This document shows positions 49,491 to 58,987 of a stretch of DNA of 64,000 nucleotides, piece by piece. The notes under the pieces were generated by a model. It was not told where the DNA came from. It saw nothing but the letters and a program-made list of their open reading frames with translations, and ran no database searches. The number at the start of each line of letters is the position of its first letter. Positions within the stretch are counted from its first letter, which is position 1. Source of the DNA: Marinimicrococcus flavescens (lineage in GTDB: Bacteria; Pseudomonadota; Alphaproteobacteria; Geminicoccales; Geminicoccaceae); assembly GCA_029211145.1 (NCBI GenBank), contig JARGEQ010000091.1, forward strand, positions 1 to 64,000, written 5' to 3'. Position numbers and translations under genes: made by a program.

Positions 49491-50311
49491 GGCTCCCCCG
49501 CACGCGCGGGGATCGACCTCTCCACGAGGTGGCATCGCGGCTTAGCGCTGTGGCTCCCCCGCACGCGCGGGGATCGACCCGATGCTGCGGACGGCGGATG
49601 CGCCGGCCTTGCGGCTCCCCCGCACGCGCGGGGATCGACCCACGGCGTTTAGCCTCGATTACAACGCCGAAGTGGCTCCCCCGCACGCGCGGGGATCGAC
49701 CCAGCCCCCAGCACACCGCCGGAACAGCGAGACGGGCTCCCCCGCACGCGCGGGGATCGACCCGTGACCGAGAGCCTGTTTTCGCGGACGGCCGTGGCTC
49801 CCCCGCACGCGCGGGGATCGACCCCCCGCCGGCGACCCTGACCACCACCGAGCGATGGCTCCCCCGCACGCGCGGGGATCGACCGGCATCGAGCTGGACT
49901 TCCTCGGGCGGCGTCACGGCTCCCCCGCACGCGCGGGGATCGACCGTCTTTAGGTCACTACGGGCTAGGCGATACCGTGGCTCCCCCGCACGCGCGGGGA
50001 TCGACCCCGATCAGCAGGTACTCGCCGGGGCTCGCCGGCGGCTCCCCCGCACGCGCGGGGATCGACCTGTCGAGATCGACGTCTGGCGCCCGATGAGCGC
50101 GGCTCCCCCGCACGCGCGGGGATCGACCCTTCTTCTCGCGCATTCCTGGCGTTGGCGTGGTGGCTCCCCCGCACGCGCGGGGATCGACCCGACATGCTGA
50201 GCCGCCACCCTGACCTCTACCTGGCTCCCCCGCACGCGCGGGGATCGACCGCCGCGAGCGGATCGCGCGGATTGGCGGCCTGTGGCTCCCCCGCACGCGC
50301 GGGCATCGTGC
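49491..50311 (+). CRISPR. CRISPR array 1, type I-E, 14 repeats and 13 spacers
   Basis: Repeats of 28 bases recur every 61 bases, with 33-base spacers. The repeat begins GGCTCCCCCGCACG and ends GGGGATCGACC; its centre folds as a 6-bp stem CCCCGC / GCGGGG around ACGC, as Cas6e requires. All repeats are identical by eye except the last (50284-50311), whose 3' half is degenerate (GGGCATCGTGC). Degeneracy at this end puts the leader on the left, in agreement with the promoter. All 13 spacers are different. The base after each repeat is mainly C. Cas3 begins 134 bases downstream. Confidence 0.98.
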
Positions 50312-50445
50312 AGCGCCCCACGAAGCTGGCGACGGCGGCGCATGGAGGACGCCGGAGGCGCTTTCGGGAGAACCCGGAACTGGTGTCGGCGGCCGGGCCA
50401 TGCTACGCGATACGATATAGTAAGCAAGATTGTCGGGGAGCGGCC

Positions 50446-53031
50446 ATGGAAGGCCGGCCGGGGACGAAGGATCTCTGGGGCAAGTTCCGGGACGAGGCAC
50501 GCGGCGGGCCGGCCTGGCATCCGCTGAGCGACCATGCGATCGACGTGGCGGGCACGCTCGCGGCATTGCTGGCGCAGCCGACCTTGCGGCGGCGGCTGGC
50601 CCATGCAGGCGGGCTCTCCGCGCTTCACGAGGGACAGGTGGCGCGGCTGTGCCATCTGGCTTTTCTCCACGATCTGGGCAAGTGCAGCCGCGGCTTTCGT
50701 GCCAAGGCGGTGCCCGGGCTGGGGCCGCCCTGCGGTCACCTGGCGGCGCTCAGACCGCTCTGGCAGGAAGAGGGGCCCGAGCTTGCGGCCTTCCTGGGCG
50801 CCATCGACGCGGAGCAGATCAACGCCTGGGCGGGTGAGGGCGCCGTTTCCCTGCTCCTCGCCGTCTTCGCGCATCACGGACGCACGCCCGATCTCTGCTA
50901 CAAGCAGGGCGAGCACGCTTTTCTTCACCGGGCATGGACGGCAGGCGGGCGCGAGCCCCTGCGCCGGCTGAAGGAGCTGGCGGAGGAGGGGCGGCGGCTC
51001 TTTCCCGAAGCCTTTTGCAAAGACGTGCCGCCGCTGCCGGACACCCCCGCCTTCCAGCATCTCTTCGCCGGCCTGCTCATGCTGGCCGACTGGCTGGGCT
51101 CCGACGACGGGCCGGAGCGCTTTCCCTACAGCCGGCCGGGCGATCCGCCGCGCGCCGCCTTCGTGCGCGCGCGGGCGCCGGATGTGCTGCGGGCGGTGGG
51201 GCTCGAGGCAGCGCGGCCGCCTGGTCCGCTGCTGCGCTTCGAGGCGCAGTTCCCGTTCCCGCCGCGCGCCGCTCAAGAGGCGATGGATCGTCTGGCGCTG
51301 CCGGGGGAGGAGGGCTCGCTCGTTCTGCTGGAAAGCGAGACCGGCTCCGGCAAGACCGAGGCGGCGCTGCGCTGGGCCAGCCGGCTGATGGAGGCGGGAC
51401 TGGTGGACGGCTGCTTCTTCGCGGTGCCCCTGCGCAGTGCTGCCGTCCAGCTTCACCGCCGCATGCAGGACTGGCTCGACGCCACGTTCGGGGCGGCCGC
51501 GCAGGAAGCGCTGCTGGCGGTGCCCGGCTATTACCTGATGGGCAAGGCCGAGGGACAAAGGCTGCCCGAGTTCCGGGTGCAGTGGAGCGATGCCGAGACC
51601 AGCGACCGGCGCGGAAGCCGCTGGGCCGCCGAGCATCCCAAGCGCTACGCGGCGGCAGGCTTCGCCGTCGGCACCATCGACCAGGCGCTCCTGGGCGCGC
51701 TCCAGGTCAAGCACGCCCATCTGCGCGCCGCCTGTCTCGTGCGCCATCTTCTGGTGATCGACGAGGTCCATGCCAGCGACGCCTACATGACGGCGCTGAC
51801 CGGGCGGCTTCTGGCGCTGTTCCGGGCCTGCGGCGGCCATGTGCTGCTGATGTCGGCGACGCTGGGTGCGGACAGCCGGGCGCGGCTCCTCGACGGCGCC
51901 CTCCGGCCGCCGCCGCTCGCGGCCTGCCGGGATCTTCCCTATCCGCGCATCACGGCGAGCCACGCAGCACCGGTGGACCTCGCGGGCGAGGGCACTGCCA
52001 AGCCGGTCGAGCTGGCGCCGCTGCCGGCCATGGGGAGCCCGGCGCTGGTGGCGGAGCGGGCCGCTGCGGCGGTCTCGGCCGGGGCGCGGGTGGTGGTGCT
52101 CCACAACACGGTGGCGGCCGCCATCGCCACGCAGGAGGCGCTGGAAGCTGTGCTGGGCCCGGACCATCCGGCGCTCTTTCGGGTAGAGAACGTACCCACC
52201 CTGCATCACGGCCGCTTCGCCGCCGAGGACCGCCGTCTTCTGGATGCTGCGGTGGAGGATCGCTTCGGCAGGAACGGTCCGCCCGGCCCGGCGGTGATCG
52301 TGGCGACCCAGACGCTGGAGCAGTCGCTCGACATCGATGCCGACCTGATGATCACCGATCTCTGCCCGGTCGACGTGCTGCTGCAGCGCATCGGCCGGCT
52401 GCATCGCCACACGCGCTGCCGGCCGGCAGGCTACGGGACGGCGCGCTGCCTCGTGCTGGTGCCGGAAGACGGTGATCTCGCCCCGCGGCTGCAGCGCCCC
52501 CGCGACGGGATCGGGCGCGAGCGCGCCTACGAGAACGTGCCGGCGGTGGAGGCGACGCGCAGGCTCGTCGGCACGGGCGCGGTGTGGCGCCTGCCGGCCG
52601 ACAACCGCCGCCTGGTCGAGGAGGGGACCCATCCCGATAGTCTGGAGGCCATCGCGAAGAAGGCCGGGCCGGCATGGGAGCGCTACGCGGCAGAGCAGTT
52701 CGGCCGCGGCATGCAGACCCGGGCGCAGGGCATCAATGTCGCCATCGACTACGGGCGGCCCTTCGCCGAGCTGGCCTGGCCCGGCGCGGCCGAGCACATC
52801 GCGACCCGTCTGGGCGCCGCCGATCTTCTGCTTCCCCTAGATCCGCCCATGCGCTCGCCTTTCGGCGGGGAGCTGACCCACCTCAAGATCCCCCACTGGA
52901 TGCTGCCCCGGGGCCTCGACGCGGCAGACGCCGCGCTGCAGGTGGAGGAGGGCGGAGAGCTGCGGCTGGGCGAGCGGCGCTACCGCTACGACCGGCTGGG
53001 GCTCCGGCACGACAGGGATGCTGCCGCATGA
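50446..53031 (+). CDS. cas3: CRISPR-associated helicase/nuclease Cas3
   Basis: Effector nuclease-helicase of the type I-E system, 861 residues, recruited by Cascade to nick and degrade the displaced target strand. The HD nuclease domain (about 20-230) shows WHPLSDH, His75-Asp76 in LHDLGK and FAHHG. The SF2 helicase has Walker A ETGSGKT near 298-304, DEVH near 439-442, SATLG, and motif VI QRIGRLHRH after TQTLEQSLDIDAD. Helicase and HD are on one chain. GGGGAG is 5 bases before the ATG. The stop overlaps the cas8e start (ATGA). Confidence 0.95.
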   Translation: MEGRPGTKDLWGKFRDEARGGPAWHPLSDHAIDVAGTLAALLAQPTLRRRLAHAGGLSALHEGQVARLCHLAFLHDLGKCSRGFRAKAVPGLGPPCGHLAALRPLWQEEGPELAAFLGAIDAEQINAWAGEGAVSLLLAVFAHHGRTPDLCYKQGEHAFLHRAWTAGGREPLRRLKELAEEGRRLFPEAFCKDVPPLPDTPAFQHLFAGLLMLADWLGSDDGPERFPYSRPGDPPRAAFVRARAPDVLRAVGLEAARPPGPLLRFEAQFPFPPRAAQEAMDRLALPGEEGSLVLLESETGSGKTEAALRWASRLMEAGLVDGCFFAVPLRSAAVQLHRRMQDWLDATFGAAAQEALLAVPGYYLMGKAEGQRLPEFRVQWSDAETSDRRGSRWAAEHPKRYAAAGFAVGTIDQALLGALQVKHAHLRAACLVRHLLVIDEVHASDAYMTALTGRLLALFRACGGHVLLMSATLGADSRARLLDGALRPPPLAACRDLPYPRITASHAAPVDLAGEGTAKPVELAPLPAMGSPALVAERAAAAVSAGARVVVLHNTVAAAIATQEALEAVLGPDHPALFRVENVPTLHHGRFAAEDRRLLDAAVEDRFGRNGPPGPAVIVATQTLEQSLDIDADLMITDLCPVDVLLQRIGRLHRHTRCRPAGYGTARCLVLVPEDGDLAPRLQRPRDGIGRERAYENVPAVEATRRLVGTGAVWRLPADNRRLVEEGTHPDSLEAIAKKAGPAWERYAAEQFGRGMQTRAQGINVAIDYGRPFAELAWPGAAEHIATRLGAADLLLPLDPPMRSPFGGELTHLKIPHWMLPRGLDAADAALQVEEGGELRLGERRYRYDRLGLRHDRDAAA

Positions 53032-54575
53032 ATCTCCTCACCGATCCGCTCCTGCCGGTGGAGCTGGCCGGCAGCGAGACCCCGCTCGATCTGCCCTCGC
53101 TGCTGGCGGCCCTGGCGCGCGAGGAGGTAACGGGCCTGCCGTTCCTGCGCGCCCATCAACAGGCCCCGTTTCATGCGTTCTGCGTGCAGCTGGCAGCGCT
53201 GGCGCTGCATCATCGCGCCGGGCAGGGCGACATTCCCGGAGAGCCGGAGGTATGGCGGGATCTGCTGCGCCGGCTGACGCCGCAATGGCCCGATGACGAG
53301 CCCTGGCGGCTGGTGGTTGCCGATCCTGCCAAGCCGGCCTTCATGCAGGCACCCGTCCCCGAGGGAACGGCCGATCCCCATACAAGGGTGGTGGAGACCC
53401 CCGACGATCTCGACGTGGTGGTGACCAGCCGCAACCACGGCGTCAAGCAGGCGCTGGCAGCCGACGCGCCGCCGGCCGCCTGGATCGCGGCGCTGGTGAC
53501 CGTGCAGACCACGGCCGGCTTCATGGGCGCCGGCAATTACGGCATCGCCCGCATGAACGGCGGGTTCGCCACGCGGCCCTTCATCGGCCTCGTGCCGCCG
53601 GGCGGGGCGGGCGCGCATTGGCGGCGCGACGTGGCCGTGCTGCTGCGTTGCCGCGACTGGTGCCTCGAGCGGGCGCCGGACCTCGCAAGGGACGGCGGCC
53701 ACGGCCTGCTCTGGCTTCTGCCCTGGGACGGGAGCGCATCCGTGGCGCTGCAAAAGCTCGACCCCTGGTTCATCGAGGTCTGCCGGCGCGTCCGCCTTCG
53801 CCTGGACGCGACCGGCGGTCTCGTCGCCCGCGCCACCACCTCGAAGGCAGCGCGCCTCGCCGCCAAGGAGCGCTGCGGCAATGTCGGCGATCCGTGGATC
53901 CCCATCGAGATCGGGCGCGGCTCGGTCGCCTACAACACGACGCCGCATTATGCGGCGATGAGCGCCGTGCTGTTCCGCCGCGACGTCTGGACCCGCCCGC
54001 TGCTGCTCGACTGGCACGAGAGGATCGACGGGCCGGCGATGACCGCCCGGTTCGACGTGCTGGTGCGCGGCCAGGGCACCACCGAGGGGCATCACCGCCG
54101 CGAGATGCCCATCGAGGGCAAAAAACGGCTCGGCATGCTGATGCTGCCGGCCGAGCGGGACCGGCTGGCGCAGCTCGCCGGGGAGATGATCGGCCATGCC
54201 CGCGACCTGCGGCTGCGGGTGCTGAAGTTTCCGCTCCTGACGCTGGCGCAGGCCGGCGCCGAGGAGATCAGCCTTCGTGACCGCACGACCACGGCATGGG
54301 TCGAGCCGTGGCTGACGCGCGTCGACCAGGCCGTGGAGCCGGTGTTCTTCGGCCATCTCTTCCAGCGCGCCGAGCAGGGCGAGGCGGCGACGCAGGCGTG
54401 GATCGCGTTCCTGCGCGAGCTGGCGGCCACGATCTTCAACGACGCGGTGGCAGCGATGCCGGTGGCGGGGGCGCGGCGGATGAAGGCCGTGGCGGTGGCC
54501 GAGCTGCGGCTGCGGGCTGCCCTCAAGAAGGTGTTCGGCGGGTATCTGGAGGTGGAGACGGCCGATGCCGGATGA
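53028..54575 (+). CDS. cas8e: Cascade large subunit Cas8e (Cse1/CasA)
   Basis: Large subunit of Cascade that recognises the PAM and recruits Cas3, 515 residues, near the usual 500. The N-terminus MNLLTDPLLPV with LPSLLAAL, the GFMGAGNYGIARMNGG stretch and the GNVGDPWIPIE region identify it. The start ATG overlaps the cas3 stop (ATGA) and the 3' end overlaps cse2 by 11 bases, giving tight coupling. A C-terminal helix bundle is expected from about 370. Confidence 0.94.
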   Translation: MNLLTDPLLPVELAGSETPLDLPSLLAALAREEVTGLPFLRAHQQAPFHAFCVQLAALALHHRAGQGDIPGEPEVWRDLLRRLTPQWPDDEPWRLVVADPAKPAFMQAPVPEGTADPHTRVVETPDDLDVVVTSRNHGVKQALAADAPPAAWIAALVTVQTTAGFMGAGNYGIARMNGGFATRPFIGLVPPGGAGAHWRRDVAVLLRCRDWCLERAPDLARDGGHGLLWLLPWDGSASVALQKLDPWFIEVCRRVRLRLDATGGLVARATTSKAARLAAKERCGNVGDPWIPIEIGRGSVAYNTTPHYAAMSAVLFRRDVWTRPLLLDWHERIDGPAMTARFDVLVRGQGTTEGHHRREMPIEGKKRLGMLMLPAERDRLAQLAGEMIGHARDLRLRVLKFPLLTLAQAGAEEISLRDRTTTAWVEPWLTRVDQAVEPVFFGHLFQRAEQGEAATQAWIAFLRELAATIFNDAVAAMPVAGARRMKAVAVAELRLRAALKKVFGGYLEVETADAG

Positions 54576-55098
54576 GCGGACGGACTGGAACGCGCTGATC
54601 GCGGCGGCGGCGCGCCGCCTCGCGCGCGACGACTATCCCGGCGGCAGCCTCGCCGAGCTGCGCCGGTTGAGGCCCGCGGCGCCCGATGGTGCTGCCTTCT
54701 GGCGGCTCGTGGCCCAGCTCGCCCCCGGGCTGTTCGACGAGGAGCGCGGCCAGCGCGTGCTGGCAGCGGTGCTGCGCGGCATGGCCTGCGCGCATCCCTT
54801 CCACCTGCCTGCGGGCGGGCGGCGCTCGCTGGGCACGGCCATGGCCGAGGCCGATGTGGCCGAGGCGCGGCTGCTGCGCCTGCTGCGCCTCGATGAAGCC
54901 GCCCTGCCCGAGGAGCTGCGCCGTCTCGCCCGGCTGATGGCAGCCAAAGGCGATGCCGGCCGCTTCGACTGGGCGGATGCCGCCTGGCTGCTGCTCACCG
55001 CCGACGGCCCTCGCGGCGAGGACGCCCGGCGGCGCGTCGCCCGCGACTATTACCGCAGCCGCTTTCACGCCACTGCCGAGAGGGAGCCGGCCGCATGA
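54565..55098 (+). CDS. cse2: Cascade small subunit Cse2 (Cas11e, CasB)
   Basis: Small helical subunit of Cascade, 177 residues, present as a dimer in the complex and stabilising the R-loop. It has the Cse2 phrases AELRRLRPAAPDGAAFWRL, RGMACAHPFH and, at the end, RVARDYYRSRF. It overlaps cas8e by 11 bases and cas7e by four bases (ATGA). The length is typical. Confidence 0.9.
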   Translation: MPDERTDWNALIAAAARRLARDDYPGGSLAELRRLRPAAPDGAAFWRLVAQLAPGLFDEERGQRVLAAVLRGMACAHPFHLPAGGRRSLGTAMAEADVAEARLLRLLRLDEAALPEELRRLARLMAAKGDAGRFDWADAAWLLLTADGPRGEDARRRVARDYYRSRFHATAEREPAA

Positions 55099-56276
55099 GC
55101 GCGCCCCGATTCATCCAGATCCATACCCTCCACTCCTATCCCGCCACGCTCCTCAACCGCGACGACGCGGGGCTCGCCAAGCGCATCCCGTTCGGCGGCG
55201 TCGAGCGGCTGCGCATCTCCTCGCAGTGCCTCAAGCGGCACTGGCGCATGGCCGAGGACCCGATGGCCATCGCCAACGCTGCGCCGGAGATCGGGCGCTC
55301 GGTGCGCTCCCGGCGGAGCTGGCAGGTTCTCCTGCACGACCCGCTGGTGGCCGAGGGTCTGCCTTCCGACGCTGTCACCGCGGTGCTCGCCGCCATGCAG
55401 GAAGCGCTCTACGGCGAGAGCAAGAAGGCCAAGGCCGCCAAGGGTGCCGCCAACGGCGCTGTCGATCTCGAGCGCGACGAGCTGGTGGTGCTCGGCCGCC
55501 CGGAGATCGAGTATCTGGCAGGCGAGACACGCCGCATCGTCGGCGTCGCCGGCAGCGATGCGAAGAAGATCGCGGCAGAGCTCAAGGAGCTGCGTGCCAA
55601 TTTCCACGCCATCAAGGCCGGCGCCGGGCTCGATGCCGCGATGTTCGGGCGGTTCGTCTCGGGCGACCGCGAGGCGCGGGTCGATGCGGCGGTGCACGTG
55701 GCGCACGCGCTCACCGTGCATCCGGCGGTGAGCGAGCCCGACTATTTCTCCGCCGTCGACGATCTCCCGGCCGAGGACCAGGGCTCGGGCGCCGGCCACA
55801 TCAATACCGCCGACCTCACCACCGGCCTCTATTACGGCTATGTGGTGGTGGACGTGCCGCTGCTCGTGGCCAATCTCGAGGGCTGCCGGCAGGCGGACTG
55901 GCTGGCCGCCGACCGCTCGGTGGCGGCGCGCACGGTGCAGCATCTCCTGCACCTGGTCGCCAAGGTCACGCCCGGTGCGAAGCTCGGCTCCACCGCCCCC
56001 TACAGCTACGCCTCGCTGGTGCTGGCGGAGGCCGGCCCGGAGCAGCCCCGCACCCTCGCCAACGCCTTTTTGACGCCGGTGAGCCGGCCGCCTTTCGAGG
56101 AGGGCGCGGCACGGGCACTGGCCGGGCGTCTTGCCGCCGTCGACGCCATGTACGGCAATGAGAGCCGGCGCTGGCTGGCGACCAGCCTGCCGGACCTCGG
56201 CGCCGCCGGGGCCACGGCGTGCACGCTGCCGGCGATGGCCGAGGCCGTGGCGGCGGCGATCCGCGGCGAGGTCTGA
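55095..56276 (+). CDS. cas7e: Cascade backbone subunit Cas7e (CasC)
   Basis: RNA-binding backbone subunit, six copies in Cascade, 393 residues (a little longer than the E. coli protein of about 363). The N-terminus has FIQIHTLHSYPATLLNRDD and RISSQCLKRHWR; the middle holds GAGHINTADLTTGLYYGYVVVD and the C-terminal half AKLGSTAPYSYASLVL. The start overlaps cse2 by four bases; one base separates its stop from the cas5e start. Confidence 0.95.
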   Translation: MSAPRFIQIHTLHSYPATLLNRDDAGLAKRIPFGGVERLRISSQCLKRHWRMAEDPMAIANAAPEIGRSVRSRRSWQVLLHDPLVAEGLPSDAVTAVLAAMQEALYGESKKAKAAKGAANGAVDLERDELVVLGRPEIEYLAGETRRIVGVAGSDAKKIAAELKELRANFHAIKAGAGLDAAMFGRFVSGDREARVDAAVHVAHALTVHPAVSEPDYFSAVDDLPAEDQGSGAGHINTADLTTGLYYGYVVVDVPLLVANLEGCRQADWLAADRSVAARTVQHLLHLVAKVTPGAKLGSTAPYSYASLVLAEAGPEQPRTLANAFLTPVSRPPFEEGAARALAGRLAAVDAMYGNESRRWLATSLPDLGAAGATACTLPAMAEAVAAAIRGEV

Positions 56277-56277
56277 G

Positions 56278-56991
56278 ATGCGCGCCTTGATCCTGCGGCT
56301 GGAGGGGCCGCTGATGAGCTTCGGCCATGTCGCCGTCGACGAGATCCGCCCGACCCGCCAGCTGCCCGGCCGCTCCATGCTCACCGGCCTCCTGGCCAAT
56401 GCGCTGGGCTGGGAGCATGGCGCGGTGGACGCACTCGACCGGCTCCAGGCGCGACTCCGCTTCGCCGCGAGACAGGACCGGGCGGGAAGCCTGCTGCGCG
56501 ACTACCAGACCGCCGAGCTCGCCAAGCGCGATCTTTTATGGACCAGCCGCGGCAGGCCCGCCGGGCGCGACGGCGGCGAAGCCAGCTATGGCGGCCCGGT
56601 TTTGCGCCAGCGCTTCTATCTCGCGGACGCCGCGGTAACCGTGGCGGTGGCCCTGGAGCCCGAAGCCGAGGCGCCCGATCTCGATGCGCTGGCAAAAGCC
56701 CTGCGCCGGCCGGCGCGCCCGCTCTTCCTCGGCCGCAAGGGCTGCCCGCCCGCCGTGCCGCTGCTGGAGCGGATCGTCGAGGCATCAACGCTGGTGGCAG
56801 CGGTGGGCGAGGCGGAGCCGTCCCGGACAGGGCAAAGCGGGCAAAAGCGGTTTCTGGTGGAGACCGAGGACATGGAGGGCGAGCCGGAGGGGCGTCTGGT
56901 CGAGCTGGCCGACCGGCGCGACTGGCGCCTCGGCTTTCATGCAGGGCAAAGCCGCCGCCGCGAGCTTTTTGTCAGCGCCGGAGCCGCCTGA
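56278..56991 (+). CDS. cas5e: Cascade subunit Cas5e (CasD)
   Basis: RAMP-fold subunit that holds the 5' handle of the crRNA, 237 residues. Recognised by LRLEGPLMSFGHVAVDEIRPTRQLPGRS at its N-terminus (RAMP glycine-rich region), SYGGPVLRQRFYLADAAV and the LFLGRKGCPPAVPL phrase of Cas5e. The ATG at 56278 follows the cas7e stop by one base, and its stop TGA overlaps the cas6e start (TGATG). Confidence 0.93.
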   Translation: MRALILRLEGPLMSFGHVAVDEIRPTRQLPGRSMLTGLLANALGWEHGAVDALDRLQARLRFAARQDRAGSLLRDYQTAELAKRDLLWTSRGRPAGRDGGEASYGGPVLRQRFYLADAAVTVAVALEPEAEAPDLDALAKALRRPARPLFLGRKGCPPAVPLLERIVEASTLVAAVGEAEPSRTGQSGQKRFLVETEDMEGEPEGRLVELADRRDWRLGFHAGQSRRRELFVSAGAA

Positions 56992-57752
56992 TGGACCTCA
57001 ACCTCGTCCAGCTCCGTCCCGACCTCGCCGCCCTGTTCCGCTTTGCCCACGCCCGCGGTCTGCCCGACCACGATCCCGGCTATCTTTTGCACCGGGCGCT
57101 GCGCGATGCGTTCGGCGGTGCCGCGCCCCAGCCGTTCCGCCTGCTCGAGCCGCCGGCCGCACCCCCGCGCCTGCTGGGCTACGGGCCCGCCGGCGAGGCG
57201 GCGCTGCGCGACGCCGTGGCGCTGGCCGAGCCCGATCTCGACCGGATTTTCCCGCCCGGCGAGATCGCCAGCAAGCCGATGCCGCAGCGTTTCGCGGCGG
57301 GCACGACGCTCGGCTTCGAGGTGCGGCTGTGCCCGCTGGTGCGCGGCAAGACGGAGGAGGGGCGCCTGCGCGAGCAGGACGCTTTCCTGCATCGGGCGCA
57401 AGCCTCGCCGGACGAGCCTTTGGCGCGCGAGACCGTCTATGCCGCCTGGCTCAAGGACAAGCTCGCTGCAGGCGGCGCGCTGCTGGAAGAAGCGCGCATG
57501 ACCCGCTTTTCCCTCGCGCCGCTGGTGCGCCGCAGCCATGCCTCGCCCGGCGGCCGCACCAATACCCCGGAAGGAACGGCGCGCCGCCTTCTGGCGCGCG
57601 AGGGCGGCGCCGCCCGGCGGCCGGATGCGGTGCTCGCGGGGCGCCTGCGCATCGACGACCCCGGCACTTTCCAGGCGCTTCTCGCGCGCGGCGTCGGCCG
57701 GCACCGCGCCTTCGGCTTCGGCATGCTGCTGCTGCGCCGCGCGGACGGCTGA
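56991..57752 (+). CDS. cas6e: CRISPR RNA endoribonuclease Cas6e (CasE)
   Basis: Processing nuclease that cuts the precursor at the repeat stem and stays on the 3' hairpin, 253 residues. Two ferredoxin-like halves; the catalytic-type His is in YLLHRALRDAFG near residue 32, and the C-terminal glycine-rich loop reads GVGRHRAFGFGML, which is diagnostic of Cas6e. The ATG overlaps the cas5e stop by one base. It is followed three bases later by cas1. Confidence 0.94.
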   Translation: MDLNLVQLRPDLAALFRFAHARGLPDHDPGYLLHRALRDAFGGAAPQPFRLLEPPAAPPRLLGYGPAGEAALRDAVALAEPDLDRIFPPGEIASKPMPQRFAAGTTLGFEVRLCPLVRGKTEEGRLREQDAFLHRAQASPDEPLARETVYAAWLKDKLAAGGALLEEARMTRFSLAPLVRRSHASPGGRTNTPEGTARRLLAREGGAARRPDAVLAGRLRIDDPGTFQALLARGVGRHRAFGFGMLLLRRADG

Positions 57753-57755
57753 GCC

Positions 57756-58625
57756 ATGGTGCTGGCGGGGCGGCTCGGGCTCGAGACGGCGCGCATCCCC
57801 CACGCCGATCGCCACGGCCTCGTCTGGCTGGAGCGCGGCCAGCTTTACGTGGAGGACGGCACGTTGCGCTTCCGGGCGGCCGGTTCCGACAGCCTCGCCG
57901 CCGGCGACTACGCGATCCCCTTCCAGACCCTCTCGCTGGTGCTGCTCGGGCCGGGCGGCTCGGTGAGCCACGACGCGCTGCGCCTGCTGGCCCGCCACGG
58001 CACCGGCCTCGTCGCGGTGGGCGAGGGCGGGGTGCGGCTCTATTCGGCCCCGCAGATCGGCCCGGATGACAGCATGCTGGCCCGCCGCCAGGCGCGGCTG
58101 TGGGCCGATCCCGACACGCGGCTGGGGATCGCCCGGCGGATGTTCGCCCTGCGCTTCGGCGAGGTCCCGCCGCACCAGAGCCCCGACGTGCTGCGCGGCA
58201 TCGAGGGCGCGCGGATCAAGGAGGCCTACCGGCTGCTGGCCCACCAGCACCGCGTGCCATGGAACGGCCGGCGCTACGACCGGCAGAATCCCGGTGCCGC
58301 CGACATCCCCAACCAGGCGATCAACCATGCCGCCACCTGCGTGGAGGCGGCAGCCCTCATCGCCGTGGCCGCCACCGCCACCATCCCCCAGCTGGGCTTC
58401 GTCCACGAGGACAGCGCCAGCGCCTTCGTCCTCGACATCGCCGATCTCGTGCGCACCACCGTCACCGTGCCGGTGGCCTTCGCCGCCGCCCGCGCCTGCA
58501 TGGACGATCCGGCCCTGGCGCTGGAGCGCGAGGTGCGCCGCCGCGCCGGCGCCGCCTTCCGCAAGGAGAACCTGATCGACGGCCTCATCGACCGCATCAA
58601 GACCCTCTTCGAGGCGGAGGGCTGA
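57756..58625 (+). CDS. cas1: CRISPR adaptation integrase Cas1 (type I-E)
   Basis: Spacer integrase, 289 residues, acting with Cas2. The metal-binding residues are in place: Glu150 (IEGARIKE), His217 (GFVHED), Asp227 and Asp230 (LDIADLV); each is shifted by nine from the E. coli positions. Length and the N-terminal beta domain fit type I-E. The ATG is 3 bases after the cas6e stop, with no room for a separate promoter. The intact catalytic set suggests adaptation is functional. Confidence 0.96.
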   Translation: MVLAGRLGLETARIPHADRHGLVWLERGQLYVEDGTLRFRAAGSDSLAAGDYAIPFQTLSLVLLGPGGSVSHDALRLLARHGTGLVAVGEGGVRLYSAPQIGPDDSMLARRQARLWADPDTRLGIARRMFALRFGEVPPHQSPDVLRGIEGARIKEAYRLLAHQHRVPWNGRRYDRQNPGAADIPNQAINHAATCVEAAALIAVAATATIPQLGFVHEDSASAFVLDIADLVRTTVTVPVAFAAARACMDDPALALEREVRRRAGAAFRKENLIDGLIDRIKTLFEAEG

Positions 58626-58630
58626 GAGCC

Positions 58631-58927
58631 TTGGTGGTGATCGTCACCCGTGACGTGGCCGACCGTTTCCGCGGGTTCCTTGCCTCCTGCATGCTGGAGA
58701 TAGCGCCGGGCGTCTATACGGCACCCCGCATGAGCGCCGGCGTGCGCGAGCGCGTCTGGACCGTGCTCGCCGAGTGGCACGCCGCGCTCGGCGGCGGCTC
58801 CATCGTCATGACCTGGCGCGACCCCAAGGAGCCCTGCGGCCAGGGCCTGCGCACGCTGGGTCTCCCGGCCCGGACCTTCGTCAGCCTGGATGGCGGATTG
58901 GTGACTACCGTCGATAGAACATCCTGA
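58631..58927 (+). CDS. cas2: CRISPR adaptation protein Cas2 (type I-E)
   Basis: Ferredoxin-like partner of Cas1, 98 residues. Family phrases VVIVTRDVADRFRGFLASCMLEIAPGVYTAP and VRERVWTVL match type I-E Cas2. No ATG exists at the N-terminus: the start is TTG at 58631, or GTG one codon later; either places the first strand correctly, and GGAGGG lies about 10 bases upstream. The 5-base gap to cas1 keeps it in the operon. The second array leader begins at once after the stop. Confidence 0.92.
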   Translation: MVVIVTRDVADRFRGFLASCMLEIAPGVYTAPRMSAGVRERVWTVLAEWHAALGGGSIVMTWRDPKEPCGQGLRTLGLPARTFVSLDGGLVTTVDRTS

Positions 58928-58950
58928 TACACAGCTCGCCAATGCGCTCT

Positions 58951-58979
58951 TTGACATTGTAGATTTTTCATGCTCTTAC
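58951..58979 (+). promoter_or_regulatory. Leader promoter of CRISPR array 2
   Basis: TTGACA (58951-58956) and TCTTAC (58974-58979) lie 17 bases apart, and the first repeat starts 8 bases after, the same geometry as array 1. The shared TTGACATTGT and CCTAGA blocks mark a conserved leader. A T-rich tract in between may help integration host factor or DNA bending. Confidence 0.65.
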
Positions 58980-58987
58980 CGCCTAGA

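Noticed and set aside
49529..50566. Several apparent proteins made of repeated ARAGIDP, ACGGA or PRTRGDRP units on both strands
   Set aside because: They are translations of CRISPR repeats. The 61-base period shifts the frame at each unit, which gives the alternating short motifs; no start signals or family support exist.
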